Assembly: GCA_028984105.1 (NCBI GenBank)
Contig: CM054807.1
Coordinates: 24,243,198 to 24,307,197 of the forward strand
Length of the DNA: 64,000 nucleotides
Direction of reading: 5' to 3'
Source of the DNA: Lavandula angustifolia
Lineage: Eukaryota > Streptophyta > Magnoliopsida > Lamiales > Lamiaceae
A program made the position numbers and the translations under genes. Under the pieces are notes generated by a model. That model saw nothing but the letters and a program-made list of their open reading frames with translations. It was not told the origin of the DNA and made no database searches. Numbering within the stretch: the first letter of the stretch is position 1; each line of letters begins with the position of its first letter. Positions 1 to 11,085 of the stretch are shown here, piece after piece.

Positions 1-561
1 GTAGGTGTAGGACAGGTGTCTGCTTGTCATTTGCCGAGGTTCAGAAAGTGGTTGAGACATAACAGACTTCGAGGCAAACTGAAGCTGACTTCTCTCTTCC
101 TCGTATTTGACTATGCTGATTGTCTTTCAAAAGATCTGACAGTTCAGAAGACTGTCTGGCCGTTGCTGAGTCTAATCTCTGATTCAATAGTGATTATGCT
201 GAGTTGGCTCTACTGAAGATCAGCTCTGAGTATAGTAAACTACTCCTGCTGAGTTCAGTTCCACTGACTCCTTTCAGTATACTGCTCCTACTGAGTCCAG
301 TATTGCTGAGTCTTCTACTTCTGGTGCTGAGGCTGATAAGCTACTGAATGCCTGAACCAGAGTAGAGTGTCTGCTGAGTCTGAAACCTCAGAGACCAAAA
401 CAGATTACAAGGTAAAGGTTCACCAATCAAGATAGGGTTTTGGGATCTTCAAATCTTCAGACTAGTTCAGAGCACAAAGCTACTGAGTATATGTCAGCAT
501 AGAAGACAGAATCATTTCCCACTATATGCAACACTGTTGAGGATAGAATCATCACCCAACA
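1..561 (-). repeat. 3' LTR of CopA (partial, cut by window start)
   Basis: Direct repeat of 12181-12747. On the minus strand the LTR starts TGTTGGGTGATGATTC at 561. The two copies differ at scattered sites and strongly in one patch (12390-12500 in the right copy). Confidence 0.9.
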
Positions 562-573
562 ATTTCCCCCTAT
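562..573 (-). promoter_or_regulatory. 3' polypurine tract of CopA
   Basis: On the minus strand the purine run AATAGGGGGAAAT directly abuts the 3' LTR start (TGTTGGG), the expected place for the plus-strand primer. A second C-run on the plus strand at about 735-745 is similar. Confidence 0.75.
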
Positions 574-1004
574 TTGATGATACCAAAACCTAACAACATC
601 TATGCAAATCTAACACTAAACTTGTCAGAAACAGAGCTCCTTACAATATTACAAGTAGGATCAGTGAAGTTGTTCTTCAAGTTCTAGACTACTGAAGGGA
701 GCAGGGCAGAGAGTCAGAATATAGAGACTTAAGCATTTCCCCCTGTCTTAACAATATTTTCCCTTCAAGGAAACAACTAGTCTATCAGAATCTAATCAAA
801 GCAGCTACTGACAAATAAATCAATCAGTGAGTGTGTGAATCAGTAATCACTTTAGTGATTCTGAGTGTTAAGCATAAGACAAACACGACTTATTTAGACA
901 ATAAGATATTGTCGAAGCCAAACAGAGATATTATATAAATAAGAAGTTCAGTACATATACATCTCTGCTAGACTAAAACATAAAAGAAATAAAGAAGCTG
1001 AACA
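574..1004 (-). other. CopA 3' untranslated stretch
   Basis: No coding sequence is recognised between the end of the extra frame and the polypurine tract. It contains one further polypurine-like run (minus strand) near 735-745. Confidence 0.6.
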
Positions 1005-2345
1005 TCACTTGAAGTGACCAATCCTGTCCTTGAATTCTTGAGCTGAATCTTCAGGAAGGGGCACTCCATACATCCGATATGTGTTCTTCCGCAACTTCAT
1101 TATCTCAGCAAAGTCCGCTGGCTCATCTTCTTGATGAAATTTAGCTTCAGCAGGGTTCTTCACTTCCTTCTCAATCACGCCGTAGTGAATGGAACCATCA
1201 AGCCTTCGAGGGGGTGGTATAATCCTGGGATCTGGAACTCTGACTTCGACATTTTGTTTTACATCTTTTTGCATCCAGGCGTACATGTCTAAGTCAGCGA
1301 TCATGATAAATTCAGTATAGGCTTCTACCTTGCGCTTATCTGTCCAGAAACTCCAGAAGTAGTTTCTTTTGATGAATTCAATCTTCAGCACTTCCCATCT
1401 TTGTGTGAATTATGCTGGTATCCATTCGTCTGTTCTCGGCCATCTGTAGGTCTTCAGATCCGAAGGCTTTCTGAACTTCCTGTATCTGTAGGGAATGTCA
1501 GCCTTAGACGGGATCCTCAGCATTGCTTCTTTCTCTGTTCTCAGTCTTAAGGCTTCAAGATATGCTATATGAATTCTTTCTATGGCGGCTTCAATCTGTC
1601 TAGCCTCTTCTCCTCTGTATAAGTATCTGTCCAGCTGAGCCCAGATTTATTCCATTTCTCTATCTTGAGCTTCGGAAGTAGTGTAAGAAGGCTTATGTGA
1701 TTGCTCTTGTTCTGAGTCAGTAGGCGTAGAAGATTTCTCTTTTGATTTGCCTTGCTGCTCAGTGGACTTCTGTTGTTGCTTCTCCTTTTCTCTATCTTCA
1801 TCATCTCCAATTTTCAGCTTTCTAGGAGGCAACCTAGCAGGTTTCTTTCCGCCGCGTGCTGGAACCTCTGTTTTTCCTTTGGTAGCCTTTGTTTTTGGCT
1901 TGTTGGCTGCTTCAGCTTCGGCTATCTCCCTAGCCAATTTCTCATCAGCGGCTATCTGAGCCTCCTCCTCCTCCTTAGTGATATAACGTTTAGATTTCTT
2001 GGAGGGAGGGGTCGGGAGCTTCAGAATTTTCTTTCCTTTGCCTGTTACTGGAGGTGGGAGAGTAGCTTCTTCCTCTTCTGAGTCCTCCAGTTCAGCATAC
2101 TCAGCAACCTCTTTGATTATATCCAAAGGAGTTTGGGTTGCCTGAGTTGCCTTTGCCTTGGTTCCTGAGCCACTTGGGCCAGTCTCTGCTGCTACTCCAG
2201 CTGAGACACCCTGGGCCTCACCAGTGCTAGTAGGTTCAGTGGGAGCAGATGTTTGAGTTGAGCTTGCTCCTGCTACTAACCTTGTCTTGTTAGGAGACTT
2301 CAGTACCTGCTCCTTGGTGGTGGTTTCCTTTTCCTCCTTAACCCT
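1005..2345 (-). pseudogene. Charged C-terminal segment of the CopA extra frame
   Basis: One frame continues from upstream of 2300 through a Thr/Ala/Gly-rich linker, alternating Lys- and Glu-rich tracts (about 2126-1650), then a more ordered region with Trp/Tyr/Arg-rich stretches ending at 1005. Two TAA codons (1647-1649, 1410-1412) interrupt it, and coding-like sequence continues in the same frame after both. No family is recognised. Confidence 0.55.
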
Positions 2346-3769
2346 TTGGGTTCCTTTTCCCCCTGGGTTCCCTTTCCCCCCTTTTTGGCATCAGCAAATA
2401 TAGTAGGGGTTGGAGCGGATACCTTTTTGTTCAGGCTGGTGTACGAGGCTGACAATTCATCAAGCTTTGTGTGTATTTTGGTCAGCGCCTCGTGCAGCTC
2501 GTTCTTCTCACTGATCATCTCATCTTTGTAGTGTTTGTGAGAAAGATCTGCTGCTGCCTTGAACTCGTTCAGCTTTTCATCAACCTTATCTTCCATGGCC
2601 TGCTGGATAGAAGTGAGTCTGAGCTCATGGGCCTGTGATATGGTTGTGACTGACTCAGTGTGGGAGGACTGAGAGACCTTGAAATCTTCAAGTAGCTTGG
2701 CATGTCCTTCCTGGATCAGTCTTAGCTGAGCGTCGAATTCAACTTTCTGCTTTGCCAGCGCTTCAGATACGATGATGGAGAGGTCAGGGGCGGCTGATTC
2801 TGACAATGTAGTTCTCAGCCCCTTAATCTCTACGCCTGTGGCTTGAGCAGTCTGCTTCCACACTTTGTGAATTGCTGTGGCAAGTGCACGGTTCTGAGTG
2901 CCCTGGCTTCTGAGAGCCTTTGCCACAGTCTTCGATTGTCGGCCTTTGGGGCTGGGCGCTACTTCAAACGCTGACTCAAGTAGGAGCCGAGCAGGTTCTG
3001 CTGTGGGTGAAGTACCAGCCGCCGACTTCTCAGGAGCAAGGATACTGAGAGGTAATTCAGTAGGAGTAGGAGTATCCTTGTCCTGTTGAGTTCCCTCATC
3101 AGGCTTCTCAGGGCCTGAATCACGGGGTGGGTCCTGACCATCGGGGTCAGACCTATCTGAGGGAGCTGAGTCGGATACCTGCTGTCGATCATGCAGCAAG
3201 GCCAGCATTGCTGCCCTCAAATCTTCAAGGGTTCTGAGGTCAGCAGGCTCTGAGTAGCCTATCTGTTGTCTGATCCTCAGTTCCTCTCCGTGTAGTTGTT
3301 TGCAGGAGTGATGGATGATTAGGCGTTGAAGGTTGTGCCACTCCTGGAACCTCAGTAGCATATGGAGTCTGGCCTGTTTAGCAATGAGAACTAGATCAGG
3401 GTGGCCAGAGATCTCCGGGATATGCTCTGTGATCTCTCGGGATGCTCGAGATTGGATTGCTGAGGCTTCCATCCCGACAGATTCTTCCTCAGACGCCGTT
3501 TCCGAATCTTCCAAGTCTATCGACGACGTCTGTTTCTCAGCAGATGGAAGACTGCTGAGTGGAGGGACATCGAAGGGGCTTTCCAGGGATTGAAGGTCTC
3601 CGCCCTGGACTTCTTCAGCATGAACCCCTTGGTCCACTTCTTCTGCTTGCTCAGTGGAGACGGCTTTCTCCACTGACTGAGTCTTTTCAGAAGACTCTGT
3701 TTCATCAATCAGCTGCTGCGGCTGTTCATTAGCAGTTGCCTCGGGTGCTGCCTCTACTTCAGTAGGCAC
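2300..3769 (-). pseudogene. Acidic and coiled-coil segment of the CopA extra frame
   Basis: It is in the same frame as the preceding segment, 16 codons past the TAA at 3818. The first codon counted as a start here is GTG, so this is not an independent gene. About 110 acidic Glu/Ser/Gln-rich residues lead to a helical patch rich in His and Leu, then a proline-rich acidic linker, then about 150 residues with heptad-like spacing (predicted coiled coil), ending in a basic tail. The frame is lost at TGA 2300-2302. Confidence 0.6.
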
Positions 3770-3817
3770 GACGTCGATAGTTTTCTTCAGTCGTTTCGCC
3801 GGTGCCTTCGTTTTAGC

Positions 3818-4707
3818 TTAAGGAGACTGTTTCTTGGAAGGCGTAGTCTTCTGAGGCGTGGTCTGCTGAGCTGATGGACCTGACCCGATTTGCTGAAGGG
3901 CTGCTGCCCTGTTGTGAAATCTTATCTTCTTCACGTTAATGTATTGCTTATCGTTGAACATGATTTGGTTAGATGCGCAGTAGTCTTGTATCATCACAGA
4001 CAGCTTCAGTCCATAAAGGAGCTTTCCTTTGGCGCTCAGTCTGTATGAAGCCTTGTCGAATTTGGCTGCTTGAACCATAAATTCTCGGAGAAAGAACTCC
4101 GTCCAGTTTATTTTGGCTCTATCATAGATAGCCATCATCAGTTGCAGTTTTGGCCTGGATACTTGGTCAAAAGATCCGGCTTGGCTCGTCAGTAGTTGGG
4201 TCACTATGTACGCCAGAGCCCTATACTGAGGTAGCATCGTGTTCTTTGGGAAGGCGGCTCTGAAGACGGTTGGCTTCCCGCAGAAGACAGAGAGGTAGTC
4301 ATCAATCATATCATCATTGTATCCAACAGTGCTGACTCCCTCGTTGGGCAGATCAAAGCTTCTGCGTAGAGCTTCTTTGATAGACATTTGCTTTATCTCC
4401 ATAGCGGCATCACCGATGGTGTGGACTGCGAATCGTGTATGAATGTCGCCAGCTACTGAGTCTGAGTTTAGGTAGACCTCAGCAACTTGCCTCGGGAGGA
4501 AGAAGGTCGGCTTCTTCGACAGAAATCCCTCCAGCCCTATGCTCGGAGAGGAGAGAATACCTCCTCCATGAAGTCCAAATCGCAAGCGTCGAATTCTATG
4601 ACTGGTTCACACCAGACACGGTCCTTTTCTAGGATTTCCTGCATATTTTCTGGAGCGGACACGGTTAGATACCCTGCTTTTCCACCAGACACGGTTAAGT
4701 CTGCCAT
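3818..4707 (-). pseudogene. N-terminal helical domain of the CopA extra frame
   Basis: The first 56 codons (4707-4537) end at a TAG. The reading then continues in another frame from about 4600 to a TAA at 3818. The 255-residue second part has long amphipathic helices, including the stretch LPQYRALAYIVTQLL, and ends in a Thr/Lys/Gln-rich tail. From memory it resembles the region annotated in plant genomes as putative plant transposon protein, seen near retroelement env-like genes. I cannot confirm this without a profile search. Confidence 0.55.
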
Positions 4708-5306
4708 TGTGTTACTGAAAGTTCTGAGAGTTTGGAAGTTTAGATGAAGTTTGCAAGTAAGGTTTGCAAAAATATATCTCAGAAATCTCGGAGTTAAAAG
4801 ATTTGAAAGTGGGTAATGGCGGTTTTGAAGATATGATCGCAGATATATATCTAAATGAAGATGAACAGTTAACGATCAACGGCTAAGTTTAAACATGCTT
4901 TATGAGATGGACGGTCAAGATTAAGTAGTATATTATAGGTAATGATCATGTTGCCGCCTAAGTCAAAAGCCAGTTGTAACTTGCCTAAGTAGTAACTGTG
5001 ATACGACATGCATTAAATGCGTGGCAGAGTTCAGCATACTTATGTATAGAATGTCGTGCATTAAATGTAAGCCGTTAATATTAAATGACATTCCTATAAG
5101 GCATTAAATACGATGCTGAGTCTGAGTCATAAATGCATATTATTGTTCTATTGGTTACTACTGAGTAGAGATATGCAAACCTGTCAGCTGAACATTGTAG
5201 TCAGCTGATACCTCGTGTAGATGGTTGTAGAGTCTCTACGTACTGATTTTACTCAGTACTGAGAGTGAACATTCCCCCTTACTGAATGCTCCTCTCCTGA
5301 ATCCTC
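4708..5306 (-). other. Spacer between pol and the extra frame in CopA
   Basis: Non-coding. It holds a polypurine-like run on the minus strand at 5272-5280, just past the pol stop. Clear homologues follow pol in CopB (31736-31970) and CopE (48312-48950), so it is a family feature. It probably contains the leader of the extra frame. Confidence 0.6.
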
Positions 5307-6971
5307 TTACTGACTTGAGTCAGTAGGGTCCAGCAGACCTAGCTCTACTGAAAGTTCTCTGAATCTGGCTTCCCTTTGTCGGTCAGTATGGATCTTTTCC
5401 ATCCTGATATCCTTCTTTTCGACATGGTCACGAATGAAGTGATGTCTGATGTCCACATGCTTGCATCTTGTGTGAAGTACAGGGTTTTGAGTGATTGCAA
5501 TGGCACTGGTACTATAACAGAAGATTGGCACTTCATTCTGAATGACGTCATAGTCGCGTAGCTGCTGTCTCAGCCAAAGGATTTGGGCGCAGCAACTTCC
5601 GGCAGCCATGTATTCAGCTTCAGTAGTTGATGTGGCTACTGAGTGCTGTTTCATTGAGAACCATGAGATTAGCTTGCTGCCAAGGAACTGACACGTTCCT
5701 GAAGTTGACTTTCGGTCAATTCTACACCCTGCATAGTCAGCATCAGAATAACCAGTTAGTTCTATATTATCATCAGCTGGGTACCATAAACCCATGTCAT
5801 GTGTTCCTCTGAGATAGCGGAGAATCTTCTTTGCTGGAGTCCATGTGACTCGCTTTGGATTCACACGAAATCGAGCACGCACACCTACAACATAAGTTAT
5901 GTCAGGACGAGTAGTCATTAAGTATAATAAAGAACCAATTATAGCACGAAATTCAGTTTGGTCTACTGATACTCCCTCCTTATCAAGATCAATCTTCATG
6001 TTCGTGTTCATCGGGATCTTGATAGGTTTGCCGGATGTGCAATCGAATCTTTTGATGAGGTCTTGAGTGTATTTGCCTTGATTTATCAACGTTCCCTTCT
6101 CAGATTGTTTGACTTGAAAACCGAGGAAATAGTTTATTTCTCCCATTATTGACATCTCGAACTTATCCTTCATCATTCTCTCAAATTGTTGACATATGAT
6201 GACATTCTTTGATCCAAAGATAATGTCATCTACATAGATCTGCACGAGTAGTAGATCGTCTTCCAGTCGAATGCTGAATAGAGTGCGGTCTACTGTGCTT
6301 TTCTGAAAACCTTTCTGAAGAAGAAACTCAGATAGGGTATCGTACCAAGCCCTGGGTGCTTGTTTTAACCCATACAGAGCCTTTCTGAGTCTATAAACTT
6401 GATGTCCCTGCTGAAAGCCGGGCGGTTGTTCTACATAGACTTCTTCTTTCAGTACGCCGTTCAGGAACGCAGACTTCACATCCATTTGATAGACTCTGAA
6501 TCTTTGATGTGTTGCATAGGCCAGGAATAGTCTAATTGCCTCCAATCTTGCAACTGGAGTGAACGTTTCATCAAAATCTATTCCTTCATCTTGACAGTAG
6601 CCTTTTGCCACGAGTCTTGCTTTATTCCTTACTATGACGTTGTTTTCGCCCTGCTTGTTCTTGAAGACCCATTTTGTTCCAATTACATGTTGATGTCGGG
6701 GTCTATCAACAAGCTCCCAAACTTCGTTTCTCGTGAACTGATTCAGCTCCTCCTGCATAGCTATGATCCAGTCAGCATCTTTCAGTGCGTCCTCAATCGT
6801 CTGAGGTTCGTCAGCAGACAAGAAGCAGGAATATAAAGCGCTTTCTCCTTGACAGAATCTGGATCTTGTCTTTACTCTTGCTAAAGGATCTCCAATAATC
6901 AGATCAGAAGTGTGAGCATCCAGCCATGATCTACGATGTTTCAGCTCTTCATCTGAAATATGTTTCAACAC
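5307..6971 (-). pseudogene. CopA reverse transcriptase and RNase H
   Basis: A continuous 554-residue stretch of copia-type RT (RVT_2) followed by RNase H. The RT begins around KWVFKNKQ, has the polymerase signature YVDD (within YVDDIIFG), then the SLLYL region and RNase H with TTEAEYMA. Two lesions are visible: the FCYSTSAI segment has Tyr where the relative CopB has Asp, and the segment after HTDRQ is short of about nine residues compared with CopB. It joins integrase through a frameshift near 6950-6970. It would copy element RNA to DNA inside the Gag particle. This is probably inactive RNase H on an otherwise intact RT. Confidence 0.9.
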
Positions 6972-8543
6972 AGATAGTAGGTGAGTTAGGCATTTTAGTT
7001 GTACTATTCTGAGATTGAAGCAATTCAGTAATAAGAGTGTGATCTACTGAGTCACCAGGTTCAGGGGCATTCAGCTCAGGAACATTAATAGTTGTTCCCC
7101 CTGAGTTGTTATTCTCAGTAGTGCTCTCAGTTACCTCTGGGGTTTCTTCATCGACCTGAGTTACCTGGGATTGACTCTGTTCAGGAGAGTCAATCGGCTC
7201 AGCTACTTCTGCTGGTGGTTGAGATTCAGAAGATTTGTCTTCAGTTTCCTCATCTGAATCATCATCCCAACAAAGCTGGATCTTTTGGACTTTGTCTTTT
7301 AAGCTTAGATCCTGTAGCTGCTTACTGATGTCCTCAGATTCAGAATTAGAGTTATTGCTCCTGTCTTCAGTAGCAAACTCATTAAAAACAACATGAGGGC
7401 TTTCCTCCACGCAAAGGGTTCGATAGTTGAATACTCTGAAGGCTTTGCTGACCCAAGAGTATCCTAAGAACACTCCCTGATCTGACTTGCTATCAAAAGT
7501 TTTCAGCTGATCTTTCCCAATATTGTGAATAAAGCACGAGCACCCAAAAATATGGAAATAGGATAGAGAAGGTTTCCTGCCGTTCCATAGTTCATATGGT
7601 GTCTTCTTCTGTTGCTTTGTCAGTAAAGATCGGTTCTGAGTGTAACACGCAGTATTAGTAGCTTCTGCCCAGAATTTGGTTGGGAGTCCTGAGTCTGCGA
7701 GTAGAGTTCTTGCTGCCTCTTTGAGAGTTCTGTTCTTTCGTTCAAGCAAATCCATTCTGGCCGAGGTGTGCGTGCGGCAGATGTCTCATGCTCTATTCCT
7801 TCTGCTTTGCAGAACTCCTCTACCATAAAATTAAGGAACTCAGTTGCTCTGTCAGAACGTATTTTGACAATTTTGGTGTTCTTCTCGACACTGAGCCTTT
7901 TCAGAAGCGTTGGTAACTCTGTTTTGATGTCAGACTTGTTGGCAATGAATATGACCCATGTATAGCTCGAGTAGTCATCAATGACCACTAAAGCATATTT
8001 CTTGCCTCTGATCGTCACTGGAGAGACTGGACCGAACAAATCCATATGTAGCAGCTGAAGGATTCCATCAGTGGAAGGAGATGGAACAGGTGGATTTTGA
8101 TTCCTTGTTTGCTTTCCCTTCAGACATGCTTCACACTGAGTGTCTTTGCTGAATACTTCATTCGGCAGTCCTCTTGCTAGAGTGTTTCTTGCTAACTTGT
8201 TGAGCGTTTTGAATTTGAGATGGCTGAGTTTTCTGTGCCATAGCCACCCCGTTCGGTTGTCATTCTTCGCCAACAGACAAGCTTCAGGTTCAGCTGAGTT
8301 CCAGTTAGCTACATATATATTCTTCTTGCGCGAACCTGATAACACTGTTTTCCCTGTGGATTTATCAATAACATCACAGAAACCAGCGTCAAATATCACT
8401 CTATTCGAGTTATCACAAAATTGACTAACGAGAGAGAAGGTTATGCTTTGAAGTCCTTCAACATATGATACTCTTGGAACTTTGGCGGTTCCAATGCTTG
8501 AGTGTTCCATAGCCTCTCGTGTAGCCTTTAGCGTTGTCTCCAA
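6949..8543 (-). pseudogene. CopA integrase with GAG-pre-integrase domain
   Basis: Two overlapping frames (8543-7620, 7755-6949) form one integrase split by a frameshift near 7750. The N-terminal part has the His/Cys zinc-binding arrangement (WLWHRKLSHL, then CEACLKGK). The catalytic core shows HMDLFGP and RSDRATEF for the first two acidic residues. The later frame carries the C-terminal half and an acidic Ser/Glu-rich linker to RT. It would insert the cDNA; copia enzymes usually give 5-bp duplications. Confidence 0.88.
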
Positions 8544-8655
8544 ACTCGATTCGGGGTCCTTCTTCAGTGATATAATTCTTCAGCAAGCTCTTTTGGTATG
8601 TCATATGTCGTGAGCATCCGCTGTCCACATACCAAGGATCTTTGTGCACCTGCAA
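8458..8655 (-). pseudogene. CopA aspartic protease fragment
   Basis: Contains WYVDSGCSRHMTYQK, with the Asp-Ser-Gly active-site triplet of copia proteases. It overlaps the integrase-side frame and leaves frame after 65 residues, so a frameshift near 8500 separates it from the GAG-pre-integrase domain. It would cleave Gag-Pol. Confidence 0.8.
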
Positions 8656-8810
8656 AACATAATTATATTCAGATACCCTTTATTTTTTATTTTGGGTCCT
8701 TAGGTGTTAGTTTTAGTAACCCATATCTGTCTAATGACCCTGGTGGTCTCAGACGGTTTCTTTCCACTTGAGTCAACATATTTGACCACTGGACTGGTCA
8801 CTGCTGACAT
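8643..8810 (-). promoter_or_regulatory. gag-protease junction with conserved stop and 3' splice-like site
   Basis: On the minus strand the Gag frame continues past the TAG at 8811 to a TAA at 8700-8702, followed about 45 bases later by TTTTGCAGGTG (8650-8657 region), which resembles a 3' splice site directly before the protease. The TAA and the GCAG motif recur at matching places in CopB (35346-35348, 35296) and CopE (52314-52316, 52265). Role inferred: controlling the Gag to Pol ratio. Confidence 0.4.
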
Positions 8811-10355
8811 CTAAGGCTTTACTGGTTCAGGAGTCCTGATCTTCTGAGCTGGTGGACTACTGACCTTTGCCTTCTGTACGACTTTCTTCTTTTTCTGACT
8901 TTTGGGTCCTCTTCTGACTATAGGATCATAATAATATGAGCTATATTGAGCTGGATGTGTCAGTTGAGGAGGTCCATACTGATCAGCCCACTTGGATTTG
9001 CTGGTTCCCCCTTGACTGAACTGGGGTGATTTGGTGCTGATCTTCTTGTCAGTGTGCTGATATGTAGGATGAGGTGCCTTCATCTTTTGTTTGTTCTTGG
9101 CTAGAGGGTTCAGAATATCTGCATTGATTGTCTCCCCTCGAACAAACCTATCAGCAAGCCGGTCTTCTGAGTGTACTGGGGCAGATGAGGAGGTACCCTG
9201 GCTGAAACCAAGTCTTTCCTTACAATGCTTGGGCTTGTTGCTTGCTAGCATAGCCTCTAGCTTCTTTTCAGCGCCCATGTACCACTCAGTCATCAGGTTT
9301 CTCCAGACATCATCACTTTTCTTTAGTGTATCATGCTCGGTCTGAAGTCCTGACAGTTGTTGCTTCAGTAGACTCAATTCAGTATCTTTCTGAGTTAAGT
9401 CATTGGTCAGAACTGAGATCTGATCTTCTTGATGCTGAGACTTGGCCATCAGAGAGTTTATCTCCTCCCTGAGTCTCAACACAAGTCCTTCGACCTCATA
9501 GGAAACCTGTCTTTTCTGAGAAAGTCTCTGATTTTCCAATTTCAGGGTATCCAACTCCTGAAGAGTCTTACTGAGCTGCAGACTCATCTGAATCTGTTCG
9601 TCTAGAAGTTCTTCATATGCAGTTGCGATGTCCAGATTCTCATCTGCTCCTGAAATAGTGTCGTGTGTGCAGTGTGAAGGAGAGTTAAATAGTTCATGAG
9701 AGTTTACCTCATCCTCTTCTCTTGCCATTAGACACTTTTCAGCAGTTGCTTCAGCTTCAACCTCTAGGGCCATGAAAGCTGCTTCATCGTCGGATGAATC
9801 CATGAAGGAGTCGACTTCTTCTGAGTCGTCTGAGAGTTCACGAGCAATGTATGCTTGTCTCTTCTTGATGAACTTCTCCCTTCTTGCTTTACGTGCTGCT
9901 CGTTCAGCACTACTGAGCTTAAGACAGTCATATTGATAATGTCGTGGCTTTTTGCCATTATAGCAGGCGATGACTCTTTCTTCCTTGCTTTCGCTATCTT
10001 GTGATGGTGCTGAGTCATCCCTTTTCCTGCATTCAGAAGTATGCGAGTCAGGAGTGCGTTTTGGCGTGTAATCAGACTTACCTTTTGATTCTCGGTAGGC
10101 TTTGGTCACTTTTCTACGCCGCTCCTTCTCCTTCTGATATTTCACGGCAAGCAGTGCGTACTTCTGAGCTAGACTTCCTTCTTGTATGTTGTTGAGTGAA
10201 GGTTCAATCTTACTCGACGCAGGAGATGCTGTGCTGACTGATGCTTTGAAGGCATGGTCAATTTTAGTGTCGCCGCCACATTTGCTTCCTTTGAGGTCTG
10301 TCAAACTCGAATTCCTCTGCTTAAAGTTCTGAAAAGATATGGTCAGGAGTAACAA
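8811..10355 (-). pseudogene. CopA Gag, C-terminal part (zinc knuckle and coiled coil)
   Basis: 514 residues. The order is a Lys/Arg-rich stretch, a CCHC-type knuckle reading CYNGKKPRHYQYDC in which the second Cys is Gly, acidic repeats, then a long coiled coil (Leu/Gln/Glu heptads) and a basic tail. The TAG at 8811 appears to be a new nonsense codon, since CopB reads through the same place. The knuckle normally binds RNA for packaging. Confidence 0.85.
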
Positions 10356-10968
10356 TATCTAAGTCAGAATAACGTAATAAGGTAGGAAAAGGAGTCCAAT
10401 GACCGTCTGGTAGTGCCCTCAAAATTTTGAGATTCATTTCTTGGTTGGAGAATGTCTGTCCCAGCCCGTTGATAGAATTCATCAGATTCGTGAATCTGAC
10501 GCTGAGATCTTCAATAGTGTCTCCAGGCATGAGAGACAATCTCTCCAGCTTTTGGAGTTCCAGCGCAAGCTTATTGGCTTTGATCTTCTGAGTCCCCCGA
10601 CTCAGTAGCGCTAGAGCATCCCAGAGTTCCTTTGCAGTCTTGCATTCCTGAACTCTACCGAGATAAGAATCGCTTAAGGTGGTCAATATGACATTCCTGG
10701 CGACGCGGTCTAAGTTGTGAAGCTTCTTCTCCTCTGGGGTGAAGAGACTTCTATCCTTGGGAATCTTCTTCCCGGTCACCATTCCTCCTCCGGCTGCTGG
10801 ATCCTGAGCTACGACACTATCGATCATGGAAACGATAGGTCCTTCCTCAAAAACTTATGTCATACTATCGTGGAGGGAAGTCAGATGTGCCTCCATTCTG
10901 ACCCGCCATACTCCATAGTTCTCCACTGAGAACATGGGTACCATCCTTATACCTGACATATCAGTCAT
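10321..10968 (-). pseudogene. CopA Gag, N-terminal part (UBN2-like)
   Basis: Start ATG at 10968, matched by the intact CopB start at 37423. A TAA at 10855-10857 interrupts the frame, which then runs to 10321 where a frameshift leads into the C-terminal part. It has the helical UBN2/retrotran_gag features (LWDALALLSRG, LKILRALP) that build the capsid-like particle. Confidence 0.85.
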
Positions 10969-11071
10969 GATGAATAATGATATGAATGAAGAATGATATG
11001 CAGTGAAAACGTTTTTCCGGATCCGTTCAAGTAGACCAGTTTCAAGATAACAAGAGTCTTATAGAACTCCT

Positions 11072-11083
11072 GCTCTGATACCA
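11072..11083 (-). promoter_or_regulatory. Primer-binding site of CopA
   Basis: The minus strand reads TGGTATCAGAGC, complementary to the 3' end of plant initiator tRNA-Met, two bases inside the 5' LTR. It primes minus-strand cDNA. Confidence 0.9.
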
Positions 11084-11085
11084 AT

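Larger units (their letters stand above)
1005..4707 (-). pseudogene. Long extra reading frame of CopA, downstream of pol (env-like/aORF position)
   Basis: A coding trace of about 1,230 codons starts at an ATG (4707) roughly 600 bp after the pol stop and runs to 1005. It is broken by a frameshift between 4540 and 4606, a TAA at 3818-3820, a frameshift between about 2300 and 2400, and TAA codons at 1647-1649 and 1410-1412. The blocks on either side of each nonsense codon are in the same frame, and none of the internal blocks begins with ATG, so they look like one former protein. Order: helical N-terminal domain, acidic linker, coiled coil, highly charged Lys/Glu region, C-terminal domain. I see no signal peptide or clear membrane segment. 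The position matches the env-like frame of some Sireviruses. The function is unknown to me. CopE keeps a related N-terminus (48189-48311). Confidence 0.7.

Noticed and set aside
1005..4707. Calling the extra frame a true envelope gene
   Set aside because: No signal peptide, cleavage site or membrane anchor is visible; only its position is env-like.
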